This document shows, piece after piece, positions 17,584-24,838 of a stretch of DNA of 64,000 bases. The DNA is from Desulfobaccales bacterium (GTDB lineage: Bacteria; Desulfobacterota; Desulfobaccia; Desulfobaccales; 0-14-0-80-60-11). Under the pieces are notes generated by a model. The model was not told the DNA's origin. It did not search any database and was given only the letters and a program-made list of their open reading frames with translations. The stretch lies in contig JBAZPO010000006.1 of NCBI GenBank assembly GCA_041648175.1, forward strand, positions 134,640-198,639, in the 5' to 3' direction. The position numbers and the translations under genes were made by a program. Position 1 is the stretch's first letter; each line of letters starts with the position of its first letter.

Positions 17584-17685
17584 CTATTTTTTTCTACCCT
17601 TCAAATATTTAGATAAATAGCCACCCAGATAGATGCCGATAATAATAGAGATCAGAATGAGAATGAATATGAGGAGATATGCCAA
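17584..17685 (-). CDS. 33-residue single-span membrane micro-ORF in hydrogenase operon
   Basis: TTG start at 17685 with GGGAGG 8 bases upstream, inside the end of hydG; only three bases separate it from the hydG stop. The predicted peptide is one hydrophobic helix of about 22 residues (AYLLIFILILISIIIGIYL), a GGY turn and a positive tail ending KYLKGRKK. This gives one membrane span with the C-terminus in the cytoplasm. It fills most of the 149-base gap between hydG and hydD, which otherwise are closely packed. No known hydrogenase subunit matches from memory. It could anchor or regulate the otherwise soluble complex; expression is unproven. Confidence 0.5.
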   Translation of the reverse strand: MAYLLIFILILISIIIGIYLGGYLSKYLKGRKK

Positions 17686-17688
17686 GAA

Positions 17689-18528
17689 TCAAACCTCCCG
17701 CCGTTCGAACCAGTCTTTGATGCGGTCATAGCGGAACACCGGGCCATCCTTGCAGACGAAGAACGGCCCCCATTGGCAGTGGCCGCACAGGCCGATACCG
17801 CATTTCATGTTGCGTTCCTCGGACAGGTAGATTTGCTCCGGCTTCAGCCCGTGGTGTATCAGTTCCAGTACGGTGAAGCGCATCATCACCCCCGGACCGC
17901 AGACTAGGGCCGCGGTATTGGGGGGGTCAAACCGGGCCCGGCCGATGATCTTGGTCACCACCCCCACATTGCCCCGCCAGTCGTTTTCGGCCGCGTCCAC
18001 GGTGACGTGCACCCTGAGGTCGAAGCGGCCGCGCCAGCGCTCCAATTCCTTGGGGTAAAGCAGGTCTTTGGGGGTCCGGGCGCCGTAGATCAACTCAACG
18101 CTGCCGTATTCGCCCCGATGGTTGAGAACCTCATAGAGGGCCGGGCGCAAGGGCGCCAAACCCAGACCACCGGCGATGATCAGGACGTCGCTGCCCGCCA
18201 CTTGGGCCACCGGCCAGGGCACGCCGAAGGGACCCCGCACACCCAGGGCGTCTCCCGGCTTCAGGCGGCAGATGGCCGTGGTGACGTTGCCCACATCCCG
18301 GACGGTGTGCACCAGAGTCTCGGGCCGGGCCGGGTCACCGCTGATGGAGATGGGCACTTCGCCGGCGCCGAAGGCATAGAGCATGTTGAACTGCCCCGGA
18401 GCAAAGGCAAAGTTGGCCGGCCCCTCCGGGCGGGTTAGGTCCAGGGTATAAGTATCAGCGGTCTCCCGTTTCACTTTTTGGACCACAAAAGGCGTGGGGA
18501 TCATGGGATCAGGCAAATTTGCTTTCAT
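17689..18528 (-). CDS. hydG: Hydrogenase group 3b gamma subunit, FAD/NAD(P)-binding reductase
   Basis: A 279-residue diaphorase subunit that passes electrons between the hydrogenase iron-sulfur chain and NADP(H). It has an FAD-binding barrel (residues 10-100, FAFAPGQFNML), an NAD(P)-binding domain (IIAGGLGLAPLRPAL, then ELIYGARTPKDLLY) and a C-terminal [2Fe-2S] site with Cys in MKCGIGLCGHCQ and FFVCKDGPVF. It belongs to the dihydroorotate dehydrogenase electron-transfer family. ATG 18528 follows GGGAAG. It lies 32 bases after the cNMP-binding gene. Confidence 0.95.
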   Translation of the reverse strand: MKANLPDPMIPTPFVVQKVKRETADTYTLDLTRPEGPANFAFAPGQFNMLYAFGAGEVPISISGDPARPETLVHTVRDVGNVTTAICRLKPGDALGVRGPFGVPWPVAQVAGSDVLIIAGGLGLAPLRPALYEVLNHRGEYGSVELIYGARTPKDLLYPKELERWRGRFDLRVHVTVDAAENDWRGNVGVVTKIIGRARFDPPNTAALVCGPGVMMRFTVLELIHHGLKPEQIYLSEERNMKCGIGLCGHCQWGPFFVCKDGPVFRYDRIKDWFERREV

Positions 18529-18560
18529 ATGCTTCCCGGTAGAGGCTCATGCCCGTGATT

Positions 18561-19016
18561 TTACTTGCCATACATATCGGCAAGTTGTAGCTTGGTCACC
18601 CGAAACTGCACTGCCAGGTAATGGGCATAGCGCCGCATGAGCTCATAGCCGAAGTCATGGTTCTGGTTGCATTTGTTGAGGAGACAGGCGACATCCAGGC
18701 TGATGACCCGGGTCAACTCCAGGGCCTCGGCATCCAGATGCCAGTGATACGGCTTATCAAACCACAGCCACCCCAAAACCTCGCCTGCTCCCAGGGATTG
18801 GATGGTGACCGGACCCCGGCGAGCCCGATAGATTTCCACTGCTACCCGGCCGTGATGAATCACGTAAAATTTGGTAGCTTCCCCCTCATCCCGGCAGAGA
18901 AACTCTCCCGGCTTAAAGGTCTCCCGGGAGGCGCATTCCAGCACGAGCTTGAGATAACGGGAATCCAAGCCTTTAAAAAACGGATGAGCCGCCAGAATGG
19001 GTGCTAGCGTTTCCAT
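18561..19016 (-). CDS. Cyclic-nucleotide-binding-domain protein of hydrogenase operon
   Basis: A 151-residue protein made of one cNMP-binding beta-roll (HPFFKGLDSRYLKLVLE, FKPGEFLCRDEGEATKFYVI, LGAGEVLGWLW) and a short helical tail. It has no DNA-binding helix-turn-helix, so it is not a transcription factor of Crp type. The start at 19016 follows AAGGAG, five bases after hydB. A gene of this kind between hydB and hydG is known from bacterial group 3b hydrogenase operons; the role is unknown, perhaps allosteric control of the complex. Confidence 0.85.
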   Translation of the reverse strand: METLAPILAAHPFFKGLDSRYLKLVLECASRETFKPGEFLCRDEGEATKFYVIHHGRVAVEIYRARRGPVTIQSLGAGEVLGWLWFDKPYHWHLDAEALELTRVISLDVACLLNKCNQNHDFGYELMRRYAHYLAVQFRVTKLQLADMYGK

Positions 19017-19020
19017 GGTG

Positions 19021-20172
19021 CTACTCCTTCGCAGGTTCGCCGGCGGAAGTCCTGATGGCCCGAACTTCCGCAGTGATGTCGATGCCCACGGGGCACCAGG
19101 TGATGCAGCGCCCGCAGCCCACACAACCCGAGCAGCCGAACTGGTCAATCCAGGTGGCCAGCTTGTGCGTCAACCATTGGCGGTAGCGGGACTTAGGCGT
19201 GGTGCGGATGCTGCCGCCATGCAGGTAGGTGAAATCCACGGTAAAGCAGACATCCATCTGCCGCCGGCGCTCAGCCCCCTGCCCCCCCAGATCCAGGGCA
19301 TCCTCCGGGGTGTGGCAAAAACAGGTGGGGCAGACCATGGTGCAGTTGCCACAGGTGAGGCAGCGGGCGGCCACCTCATCCCAGCGGGGATGTTCATAAT
19401 TGTTATAGAGCAGGTCTTTGATCCCGGTGGTGTCCAGGGTCCGGCCCATGTTCCCGGCGATGGCCGCCACCGCCTGGTCCGCGGCATCAACTTCAGCCTT
19501 GGTGGCCGCGCGCTTAGGCACTGCCTTGATGATATCGGCCCCTCGCGTGGTGCCGGGCTCCACCACAAAGAAATGCTCATCCCCTTGGAGAACTTCGGTC
19601 AGGGCCAGGTCGAACCCCGTGGTCACCCGGGGTCCAGTCCCCATGGAGACGCAGAAACACGTGCCTTTATCCTGGTGGGCGCAGTTCACTGCCACGATGA
19701 AGGCTTGCTCCCGGCGGGACCGGTAGGTGGGGTCAACATGAGCGCCCTTCAGAAAGACCCGGTCCTGGACCTCCATAGCAGCCAGCTCACAGGCCCGGAC
19801 TCCGAGAAAAGCGTAGCGGGGAACTTCTTCAGGTTGAGGGATGATTCGAAAACCGCGGCCCTGCCGCTCGGCCTGCCACAAGGTTTGGTGGGGCGGAAAG
19901 AGAAACTGTTTCCACGACTGCTGGCCCACGGCGAAGCCGAAGAAGGCTTGGGTCTTGCGTTTTTCCAGGCGATAGGTCCCGGCCTCCTGGACCGCGGTCC
20001 AACCCACGGGCAAATCTACACTTTTGTCAATCGGCCCATAAATGAGTTGACCGTCTTCCAGGGTGGGGCCCATGACCTCATAGCCCCGGTCGCTCAGGGC
20101 GTCCAGCAGGTGCTGGAAATCCCGGGCTTCCACCCGCACCTGCGCGCCAACCTGCAACGATGATGTTGCCAT
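19021..20172 (-). CDS. hydB: Hydrogenase group 3b beta subunit, 4Fe-4S dicluster protein
   Basis: A 383-residue iron-sulfur subunit, first gene of the operon. The N-terminal 270 residues are the HydB/AsrA-like domain with FLGVRACELAA and CFCVSMGTGPRV. Two ferredoxin-like [4Fe-4S] motifs follow: CLTCGNCTMVCPTCFC and CSGCVGCGRCITWCPVGID. GGAGGG precedes ATG 20172. It conducts electrons between the small subunit and the flavin subunit. The upstream gap (20173-20424) must hold the operon promoter, but none was identified with confidence. Confidence 0.95.
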   Translation of the reverse strand: MATSSLQVGAQVRVEARDFQHLLDALSDRGYEVMGPTLEDGQLIYGPIDKSVDLPVGWTAVQEAGTYRLEKRKTQAFFGFAVGQQSWKQFLFPPHQTLWQAERQGRGFRIIPQPEEVPRYAFLGVRACELAAMEVQDRVFLKGAHVDPTYRSRREQAFIVAVNCAHQDKGTCFCVSMGTGPRVTTGFDLALTEVLQGDEHFFVVEPGTTRGADIIKAVPKRAATKAEVDAADQAVAAIAGNMGRTLDTTGIKDLLYNNYEHPRWDEVAARCLTCGNCTMVCPTCFCHTPEDALDLGGQGAERRRQMDVCFTVDFTYLHGGSIRTTPKSRYRQWLTHKLATWIDQFGCSGCVGCGRCITWCPVGIDITAEVRAIRTSAGEPAKE

Positions 20173-20283
20173 AAAGGGCCCTCCGCATCTTTAGTAACTA
20201 TAGGTCGGGATGGAAACAGCGTCAAGCAAACATCCGGCGGGGCAGCGGGAGGGGCACCTGCGGGGGGTTAGATTTTCTTCCAG

Positions 20284-20327
20284 GCAAAAAGATAGGGGAA
20301 GGAGAGCGGTTCACTCTCCCTCCCCCG
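20284..20327 (-). terminator. Likely terminator of the small-gene pair 20425-20859
   Basis: Stem GGGAGGGAGAG / CTCTCCTTCCC on the minus strand with one or two mismatches, followed by ATCTTTTTGCC. It lies between the small genes and the hydrogenase operon. Confidence 0.6.
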
Positions 20328-20424
20328 GGCGGTGTTGGAAGGAGTCAGGTTGGTTGGTTAAGAAAGTGACCGTTAGATATCTTCTCTGCTTAAACACCAG
20401 GGCCTATCGCGCCAACGCCATAAG

Positions 20425-20619
20425 TCATCTAGGCCCTTTGGGGACTAAGATAGCGCCAGCTACGGGATGCATATTGCCGGCCAATCTGATGGCTCCTCTG
20501 CGGCAATTTCCCAGGGCTTCCCGAGACTGGCCGCTAGACTTATCAGCCAGTTTGGCAGCCACCATCATCCCGGCGATCAATATGAGGATAATGCCGAACG
20601 ACAACAAGGTCCAAATCAT
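20425..20619 (-). CDS. Small membrane-anchored protein
   Basis: A 64-residue predicted protein from ATG 20619. An N-terminal membrane helix (TLLSFGIILILIAGMMVAA) is followed by a short Arg/Ala/Gly-rich tail with one Cys. The start is near a weak AGAGAG site. Only 57 bases separate it from the upstream small gene. No family is recognised; it could be spurious, but the membrane segment is well formed. Confidence 0.4.
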   Translation of the reverse strand: MIWTLLSFGIILILIAGMMVAAKLADKSSGQSREALGNCRRGAIRLAGNMHPVAGAILVPKGPR

Positions 20620-20676
20620 CTTGTCTCTCTTCAGGCCGGCGTCTGTCCACACTCTTGGACAGTGGGGCAAAAACAC

Positions 20677-20859
20677 CTAGCTTTTAATCGGGGGCTCCGT
20701 TAGATAGTGGATATCACTGGCCCTCATTTCAATGAGCCTGGGGTTGATTTCCTTCAGCGATTCAAACTCTTCCCGGCTCAAGAAGCGTATCGGGGCCAGC
20801 TCCTCCACGATGGCAAAACGCTCGCCCTCCTGAAAACAGGTTCCTTTAGTTGGTTGCAA
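20677..20859 (-). CDS. Small soluble protein of unknown function
   Basis: A 60-residue predicted protein from a TTG at 20859, 9 bases after AAGGAGG. It is acidic and helical (FAIVEELAPIRFLSREEFESL), without signal or membrane segment. A short upstream reading frame overlaps its start. No relatives are recognised. It stands between the outer-membrane protein gene and a small membrane protein gene on the same strand. Confidence 0.5.
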   Translation of the reverse strand: MQPTKGTCFQEGERFAIVEELAPIRFLSREEFESLKEINPRLIEMRASDIHYLTEPPIKS

Positions 20860-20947
20860 GGCGTAATTCCTCCTTGCCAAAAAAAATCAAAATTATTTTT
20901 CCCAGGGTAAAAGGAGGTATGATGGTCCCGAATCTATGGCAATTCAT
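20846..20947 (-). CDS. Possible 33-residue leader ORF
   Basis: ATG 20947 follows AGGAGGAGGAGG by 5 bases, one of the strongest ribosome sites in the window. The 33-codon frame ends 14 bases inside the next gene (TTG 20859), which would allow translational coupling. The peptide (starting MNCHRFGTIIPPF) has no recognisable feature. The ribosome site is part of a hairpin stem (20912-20958). It may be a regulatory leader or chance. Confidence 0.25.
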   Translation of the reverse strand: MNCHRFGTIIPPFTLGKIILIFFGKEELRLATN

Positions 20948-20958
20948 ACATACCTCCT
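20912..20958 (-). promoter_or_regulatory. Hairpin that pairs a strong ribosome site
   Basis: Perfect 10-base arms AGGAGGTATG and CATACCTCCT with a 27-base loop, followed on the minus strand by TTTT. It could be the terminator of the outer-membrane gene ending at 20981. It could equally be a switch that hides the ribosome site of the short leader ORF starting at 20947. Confidence 0.5.
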
Positions 20959-20980
20959 CCTCCTGATAGCCAACGCTGGA

Positions 20981-22012
20981 TCAAAAATAATACAGCGCGG
21001 TCAACATGGGGGTGAATTTTTGGACCCCGTTTTTGCCCGCTAAGTCAAAGGAACACCCTGCGGCCAAGGACAATTTATCCGTGGCTATGAATTCCAGCGC
21101 CGGCAGGAGGCCGATGACGGTTTGCGGGGTTTGGTAACCCTGGATCGTATGGAGGTTGTTCCAGGTCCAGGTGCTGTACATTTCCAACAGGCCCACAAAT
21201 TTCCAAAAGAGCGGCACTTCTGCAGCCACGTTGAAGGTCACATACTCCCGGGAACGGACGTTACGGGTGGGATCGGACCCGATCTTAAACAGGTTGACCG
21301 GACTATTTAACCAAATATTGCTGTAAAGCAGGAAGGGCTTCAGCCATTTGTACAGGTTGACACCGGTGGTGAAAGTCAAGGCTCCGGTGCCGATGGCATC
21401 CTGGCCTAAGAACGCGGGGTTGAGGAGGGAGGCATGACCCGTAGGAATGCTGGCAAACCCCGCCACCCCGGACACTGCCGGCCGCCAATCGGTTTCCGGC
21501 AGCAAGTTGTATTTGACGATGGCCGTCATATCGCCGATGCCGCTGTAACTGGCGGAGTTTTCGCCATTGGGGCCGCGGGCCTTCACATCATAGGCCCAGT
21601 TCGTAATGAAAGGGATAATGACATAAACTTCCATGTCTTTCATAGGGCCATAGGTAAACTTTACCGGCATGTAAAAGGTACGAAATTTTCCGCCGGGGTC
21701 CACCTTCTCCCAGTCTCTGTTAAGGGCGTTCGGGTAAAAGGACATGGCCGTCCAGACTTGCATGGCGAACTTGCCGGTGGAAATGGGCATGCAGGTGTCG
21801 CTGATCACGGGGCCACAGGTAGTGGGAGCCGTTTCTCCCTTCTTCTCCTCGGGCGGCGGCGTCGGTTGCCCCATAATAGGCGGACCGGCTATCTGAGCCT
21901 GGGCCGGGGAAGCTAGCCCCGTCCCCAAGCCACCCAGAACCAACATGGCCATCAGGCTTAAGATCAAGCCCCTGCCCATAAACCCTTTACTCTTTACCCC
22001 TGAAATCTCCAT
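20981..22012 (-). CDS. Outer-membrane beta-barrel protein (MetA-pathway/transporter family)
   Basis: A 343-residue exported protein. The signal peptide (hydrophobic LILSLMAMLVLGGLGTGLA) is cleaved after AQA near residue 40. A Pro-rich linker and a barrel of amphipathic strands follow, ending in the outer-membrane signature TALYYF. It resembles the 'phenol degradation MetA' family of putative outer-membrane channels. The start follows AAGGAG. It is 105 bases downstream of a PII gene and may belong to the ammonium operon, which would suggest a porin for small nitrogen compounds (inference). Confidence 0.75.
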   Translation of the reverse strand: MEISGVKSKGFMGRGLILSLMAMLVLGGLGTGLASPAQAQIAGPPIMGQPTPPPEEKKGETAPTTCGPVISDTCMPISTGKFAMQVWTAMSFYPNALNRDWEKVDPGGKFRTFYMPVKFTYGPMKDMEVYVIIPFITNWAYDVKARGPNGENSASYSGIGDMTAIVKYNLLPETDWRPAVSGVAGFASIPTGHASLLNPAFLGQDAIGTGALTFTTGVNLYKWLKPFLLYSNIWLNSPVNLFKIGSDPTRNVRSREYVTFNVAAEVPLFWKFVGLLEMYSTWTWNNLHTIQGYQTPQTVIGLLPALEFIATDKLSLAAGCSFDLAGKNGVQKFTPMLTALYYF

Positions 22013-22117
22013 ACCATATTCTCCTTGCTTGGTTATAGTTGTGTCGCTGAGGCGATGGCATCACCGCCTATCTACAAAAAACGGGAAAAGAGCTCTCCTC
22101 CTCCCTCCCCGATAAAC

Positions 22118-22456
22118 TCACACTGCGGCGTCTCCCGTTTCTCCGGTGCGGATCCGGAGGACTTCCGCCACCGGATAGACGAAGATCTTGCCATCCCCGA
22201 TTCTGCCGGTACGGGCGGTCTTGCTGATGGTCTCCACTATCAGGGTGGCCTTGTCGTCGGAGGTCACGATCTCCATCTTCACCTTGGGAAGGAAATCCAC
22301 CTGGTACTCCATGCCCCGGTAGACTTCCCGGAGCCCTTTTTGCCGACCAAAACCCTTTACTTCCGTAATGGTCATGCCTGTAACATCGATCCCATGCAGC
22401 GCCTCTTTTACCGCTTCCAACCGGAAAGGCTGAATGATGGCCTCTATTTTCTTCAT
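22118..22456 (-). CDS. glnK: PII nitrogen regulatory protein (second module)
   Basis: A 112-residue signal protein that senses 2-oxoglutarate and ATP/ADP and blocks the AmtB channel. The T-loop motif EVYRGMEYQVDF contains the uridylylation site Tyr51. The C-terminal signature is TGRIGDGKIFVYPV. It lies 78 bases after the amtB gene at 22535-24148, the classical amtB-glnK pairing. It is about 80% alike, by eye, to the other PII protein here. Confidence 0.96.
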   Translation of the reverse strand: MKKIEAIIQPFRLEAVKEALHGIDVTGMTITEVKGFGRQKGLREVYRGMEYQVDFLPKVKMEIVTSDDKATLIVETISKTARTGRIGDGKIFVYPVAEVLRIRTGETGDAAV

Positions 22457-22534
22457 GCGGGTTCTCCTCTCATCGTGATGGCCGGCTGTACCGGGTTGTT
22501 TAGTTTGGGCAGGCCGGGAGCAGGTTGACTCCAG

Positions 22535-24148
22535 TTATGCCTGACCATTGGCCGCTTCCTCCCGCTTACCCTTAATTACCGCGAAGTCAGGATAGGCCAG
22601 CACGCCGGTTTCCGGGATATCCAGACCGCCCATTTCTACCTCAGCAGAGACCCGGTTGCCGATAATCACATCGATCAGCTTAAAGACGAGGTAGGCCGAT
22701 ATGGAGACGAAGATAACGAGAGCCACGACATCAATGATCTGGGCTAAGAATTGGGAGGCATCGCCATAGAACAGCCCTTTGACCGTGCCCTCGACGCCGT
22801 TCCATTTATCGCCATAAGTGCCGTCGGCAAAAAGCCCCAGGGACAGGATGCCCCAAGCGCCGCAGACGCCGTGCACCGAGACCGCGCCGACGGGATCGTC
22901 AACCTTCAGGACGCCGTCGACGAATAAGACGCTCAACACCACCAGGACGCCGGCGATGAGGCCGATGAGCACCGCAATCGGGGCGCTCACAAAGGCGCAG
23001 GGAGCGGTGATAGCCACCAGGCCCGCCAGCAGGCCGTTGACGCACATGGTGGGGTCAGGCTTGCCGAAGCGCATCCACATATAAATCATGGCTGATAAGG
23101 CCCCGCCGGCCGAAGCCAGCATGGTATTGGTGGCAATGACGCCGATCCTGAGATCGGTGCCCGCCAGGGTGGAGCCGGGGTTAAACCCGAACCAACCGAA
23201 GGCCAGGATCAAAGCGCCGGCAATACCCATGGGAATATGGTGGCCCGGGATGGCGTTGGGGGTGCCATCCTTTTTGAACTTGCCGATCCGGGGGCCGAGA
23301 ATCCAGGCCCCGACCAGAGCGGTCACGCCTCCGACCATATGCACCACGCCGGAACCGGCAAAGTCCACCGCGCCGTGGCCCAGGCCGGCATTGGTCCCCA
23401 GTTGCGCCAGCCAGCCGCCGCCCCAGACCCAGTTGCCGAAAATGGGGTAGATCAGCATTGAAATGAAAAAGCCGTAGAAGATAAAGGCCAGGAATTTCCA
23501 GCGTTCCGCCATGGCCCCGGTGGGGATGGTAGCCGTGGTGTCCATAAAGACCATCTGGAAGAGGAACAGGGTAAAGATCGAGACGTCATAAGTCCCGCCG
23601 CTGAGGAAAAACCCCTTATACCCGATAATCCCCCAATCTTTGCCGAATAAATTCAGAGTTAATTCGTTGCCTAAATTGGCGACCATGCCCAAGTTTGCCA
23701 CCTGGCCCACGCCGCCGAACATAAAAGCGAAGCCGCAGATCCAGAAGCCCAACATGCCAATAACGTACACCATGAAATTCATGAGCATGGTGTGGGACGC
23801 GTTCTTGGCCCGGGTAAAGCCGGTCTCAACCAGAGCAAACCCCAATTGCATGAACATGACCAGGTAGCCGGTGATCAGGGTCCAGACAATATTGATAGAG
23901 ATTTTGTTATGGCCCACCGCGTCCATAATTTCCGCCAAGACGGGCTTGCCCGCTTCCTTGGCCGGAATGTCCTTGGCGCTGCCGGTCACTGTACCTGCGG
24001 CATCAGGAGTATCGGTAACGACGGGGGCGGCCGCCGCCGCAGGCGCTGCCGGAGCCACCTCGTCCGCCGCCCACACCAAAAGCGGCGGCAATACCAGCAT
24101 GACAACTAAACATACCACCATAAAGATCATTGCGCGTTTATGATTCAC
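22535..24148 (-). CDS. amtB: Ammonium transporter with extended N-terminus
   Basis: A 537-residue inner-membrane ammonium channel. A signal peptide and an Ala/Pro-rich periplasmic linker (residues about 30-85) precede eleven membrane helices. Family motifs include GFALVETGFTRAKNA, DFAGSGVVHMVGG (with the first pore His) and GVCGAWGILSLGLFA (second His region). The linker is longer than in E. coli AmtB but known in other bacteria. A sigma-54 promoter lies 51 bases upstream and a PII gene follows, so expression should rise in nitrogen shortage. Confidence 0.95.
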   Translation of the reverse strand: MNHKRAMIFMVVCLVVMLVLPPLLVWAADEVAPAAPAAAAAPVVTDTPDAAGTVTGSAKDIPAKEAGKPVLAEIMDAVGHNKISINIVWTLITGYLVMFMQLGFALVETGFTRAKNASHTMLMNFMVYVIGMLGFWICGFAFMFGGVGQVANLGMVANLGNELTLNLFGKDWGIIGYKGFFLSGGTYDVSIFTLFLFQMVFMDTTATIPTGAMAERWKFLAFIFYGFFISMLIYPIFGNWVWGGGWLAQLGTNAGLGHGAVDFAGSGVVHMVGGVTALVGAWILGPRIGKFKKDGTPNAIPGHHIPMGIAGALILAFGWFGFNPGSTLAGTDLRIGVIATNTMLASAGGALSAMIYMWMRFGKPDPTMCVNGLLAGLVAITAPCAFVSAPIAVLIGLIAGVLVVLSVLFVDGVLKVDDPVGAVSVHGVCGAWGILSLGLFADGTYGDKWNGVEGTVKGLFYGDASQFLAQIIDVVALVIFVSISAYLVFKLIDVIIGNRVSAEVEMGGLDIPETGVLAYPDFAVIKGKREEAANGQA

Positions 24149-24198
24149 CGTGATATTCCCCTCTTAATTGTTTTTATAGGAGCGCTCATAGTGAATGT

Positions 24199-24217
24199 TA
24201 AGCAAATGTTATGCCAC
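24199..24217 (-). promoter_or_regulatory. Sigma-54 promoter of amtB-glnK (second module)
   Basis: On the minus strand TGGCATAACATTTGCTTA: GG and GC are separated by exactly 10 bases, the -24/-12 spacing. The -12 element lies about 53 bases before the amtB ATG. The surrounding 24150-24340 region is very AT-rich, as expected for an enhancer-dependent promoter; no NtrC site was identified. Confidence 0.75.
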
Positions 24218-24442
24218 TTTTTTTCATAATTATTTCAATATATTGTACTATCAGCCACTTTTTATATATTACGTTAATGTAACTTAAACGATAATTGTTG
24301 TTCATTTATGTCATTTTATCAGCCAGGTCCAAATTCGCCAGCCTCTGGTCATGGAATTGAATAAAATAAGGAAATTAAGAGGTTAAAAGAAGCTGTTGGA
24401 GCCCAAGACCAGAGTGTGGCTGCGTGCTGCCCGAAGGAAGGC

Positions 24443-24469
24443 CGGAGGGAGCGCAAGAGACTCCCTCCG
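24443..24469 (-). terminator. Possible terminator of first amtB-glnB module
   Basis: Perfect 9-base arms CGGAGGGAG and CTCCCTCCG, 16 bases after the PII stop. There is no clear T run, so this may be only a stabilising hairpin. Confidence 0.35.
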
Positions 24470-24484
24470 TTTACGGAATTTCCG

Positions 24485-24823
24485 TTAAATGGCGCTTTCA
24501 CCGGTTTCGCCAGTACGAATCCGGAGGACTTCCCCCACCGGATAAACAAAGATTTTGCCGTCCCCGATCCTGCCGGTGCGGGCTTTGTTAACAATGGTGT
24601 CAATAATGGCCTGCACCTTGTCGTCGGCAGCCACGATCTCGATTTTTACCTTGGGCAGGAAATCCACCTGATACTCCATACCCCGGTAAACCTCCCGGAT
24701 GCCCTTTTGCCGTCCGAAACCCTTGACTTCGCTGACCGTCATGCCTTCGACACTGATGGCATGGAGGGCTTCCTTAACCGGTTCCAGCTTGAAGGGCTGG
24801 ATAATCGCCTCGATCTTTTTCAT
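24485..24823 (-). CDS. glnB: PII nitrogen regulatory protein (first module)
   Basis: A 112-residue PII protein with the same T-loop EVYRGMEYQVDF (Tyr51) and signature TGRIGDGKIFVYPV as its neighbour at 22118. It starts 16 bases after the amtB at 24839-26074, so the two are one transcript. It would bind and gate that channel. Whether it is functionally GlnB or GlnK cannot be told from sequence. Confidence 0.96.
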   Translation of the reverse strand: MKKIEAIIQPFKLEPVKEALHAISVEGMTVSEVKGFGRQKGIREVYRGMEYQVDFLPKVKIEIVAADDKVQAIIDTIVNKARTGRIGDGKIFVYPVGEVLRIRTGETGESAI

Positions 24824-24838
24824 AATTTACCTCCCGAA

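Noticed and set aside
18997..20163. 388-codon open frame on the plus strand
   Set aside because: Antisense to hydB and the cNMP-binding gene; low-complexity composition, no domain.
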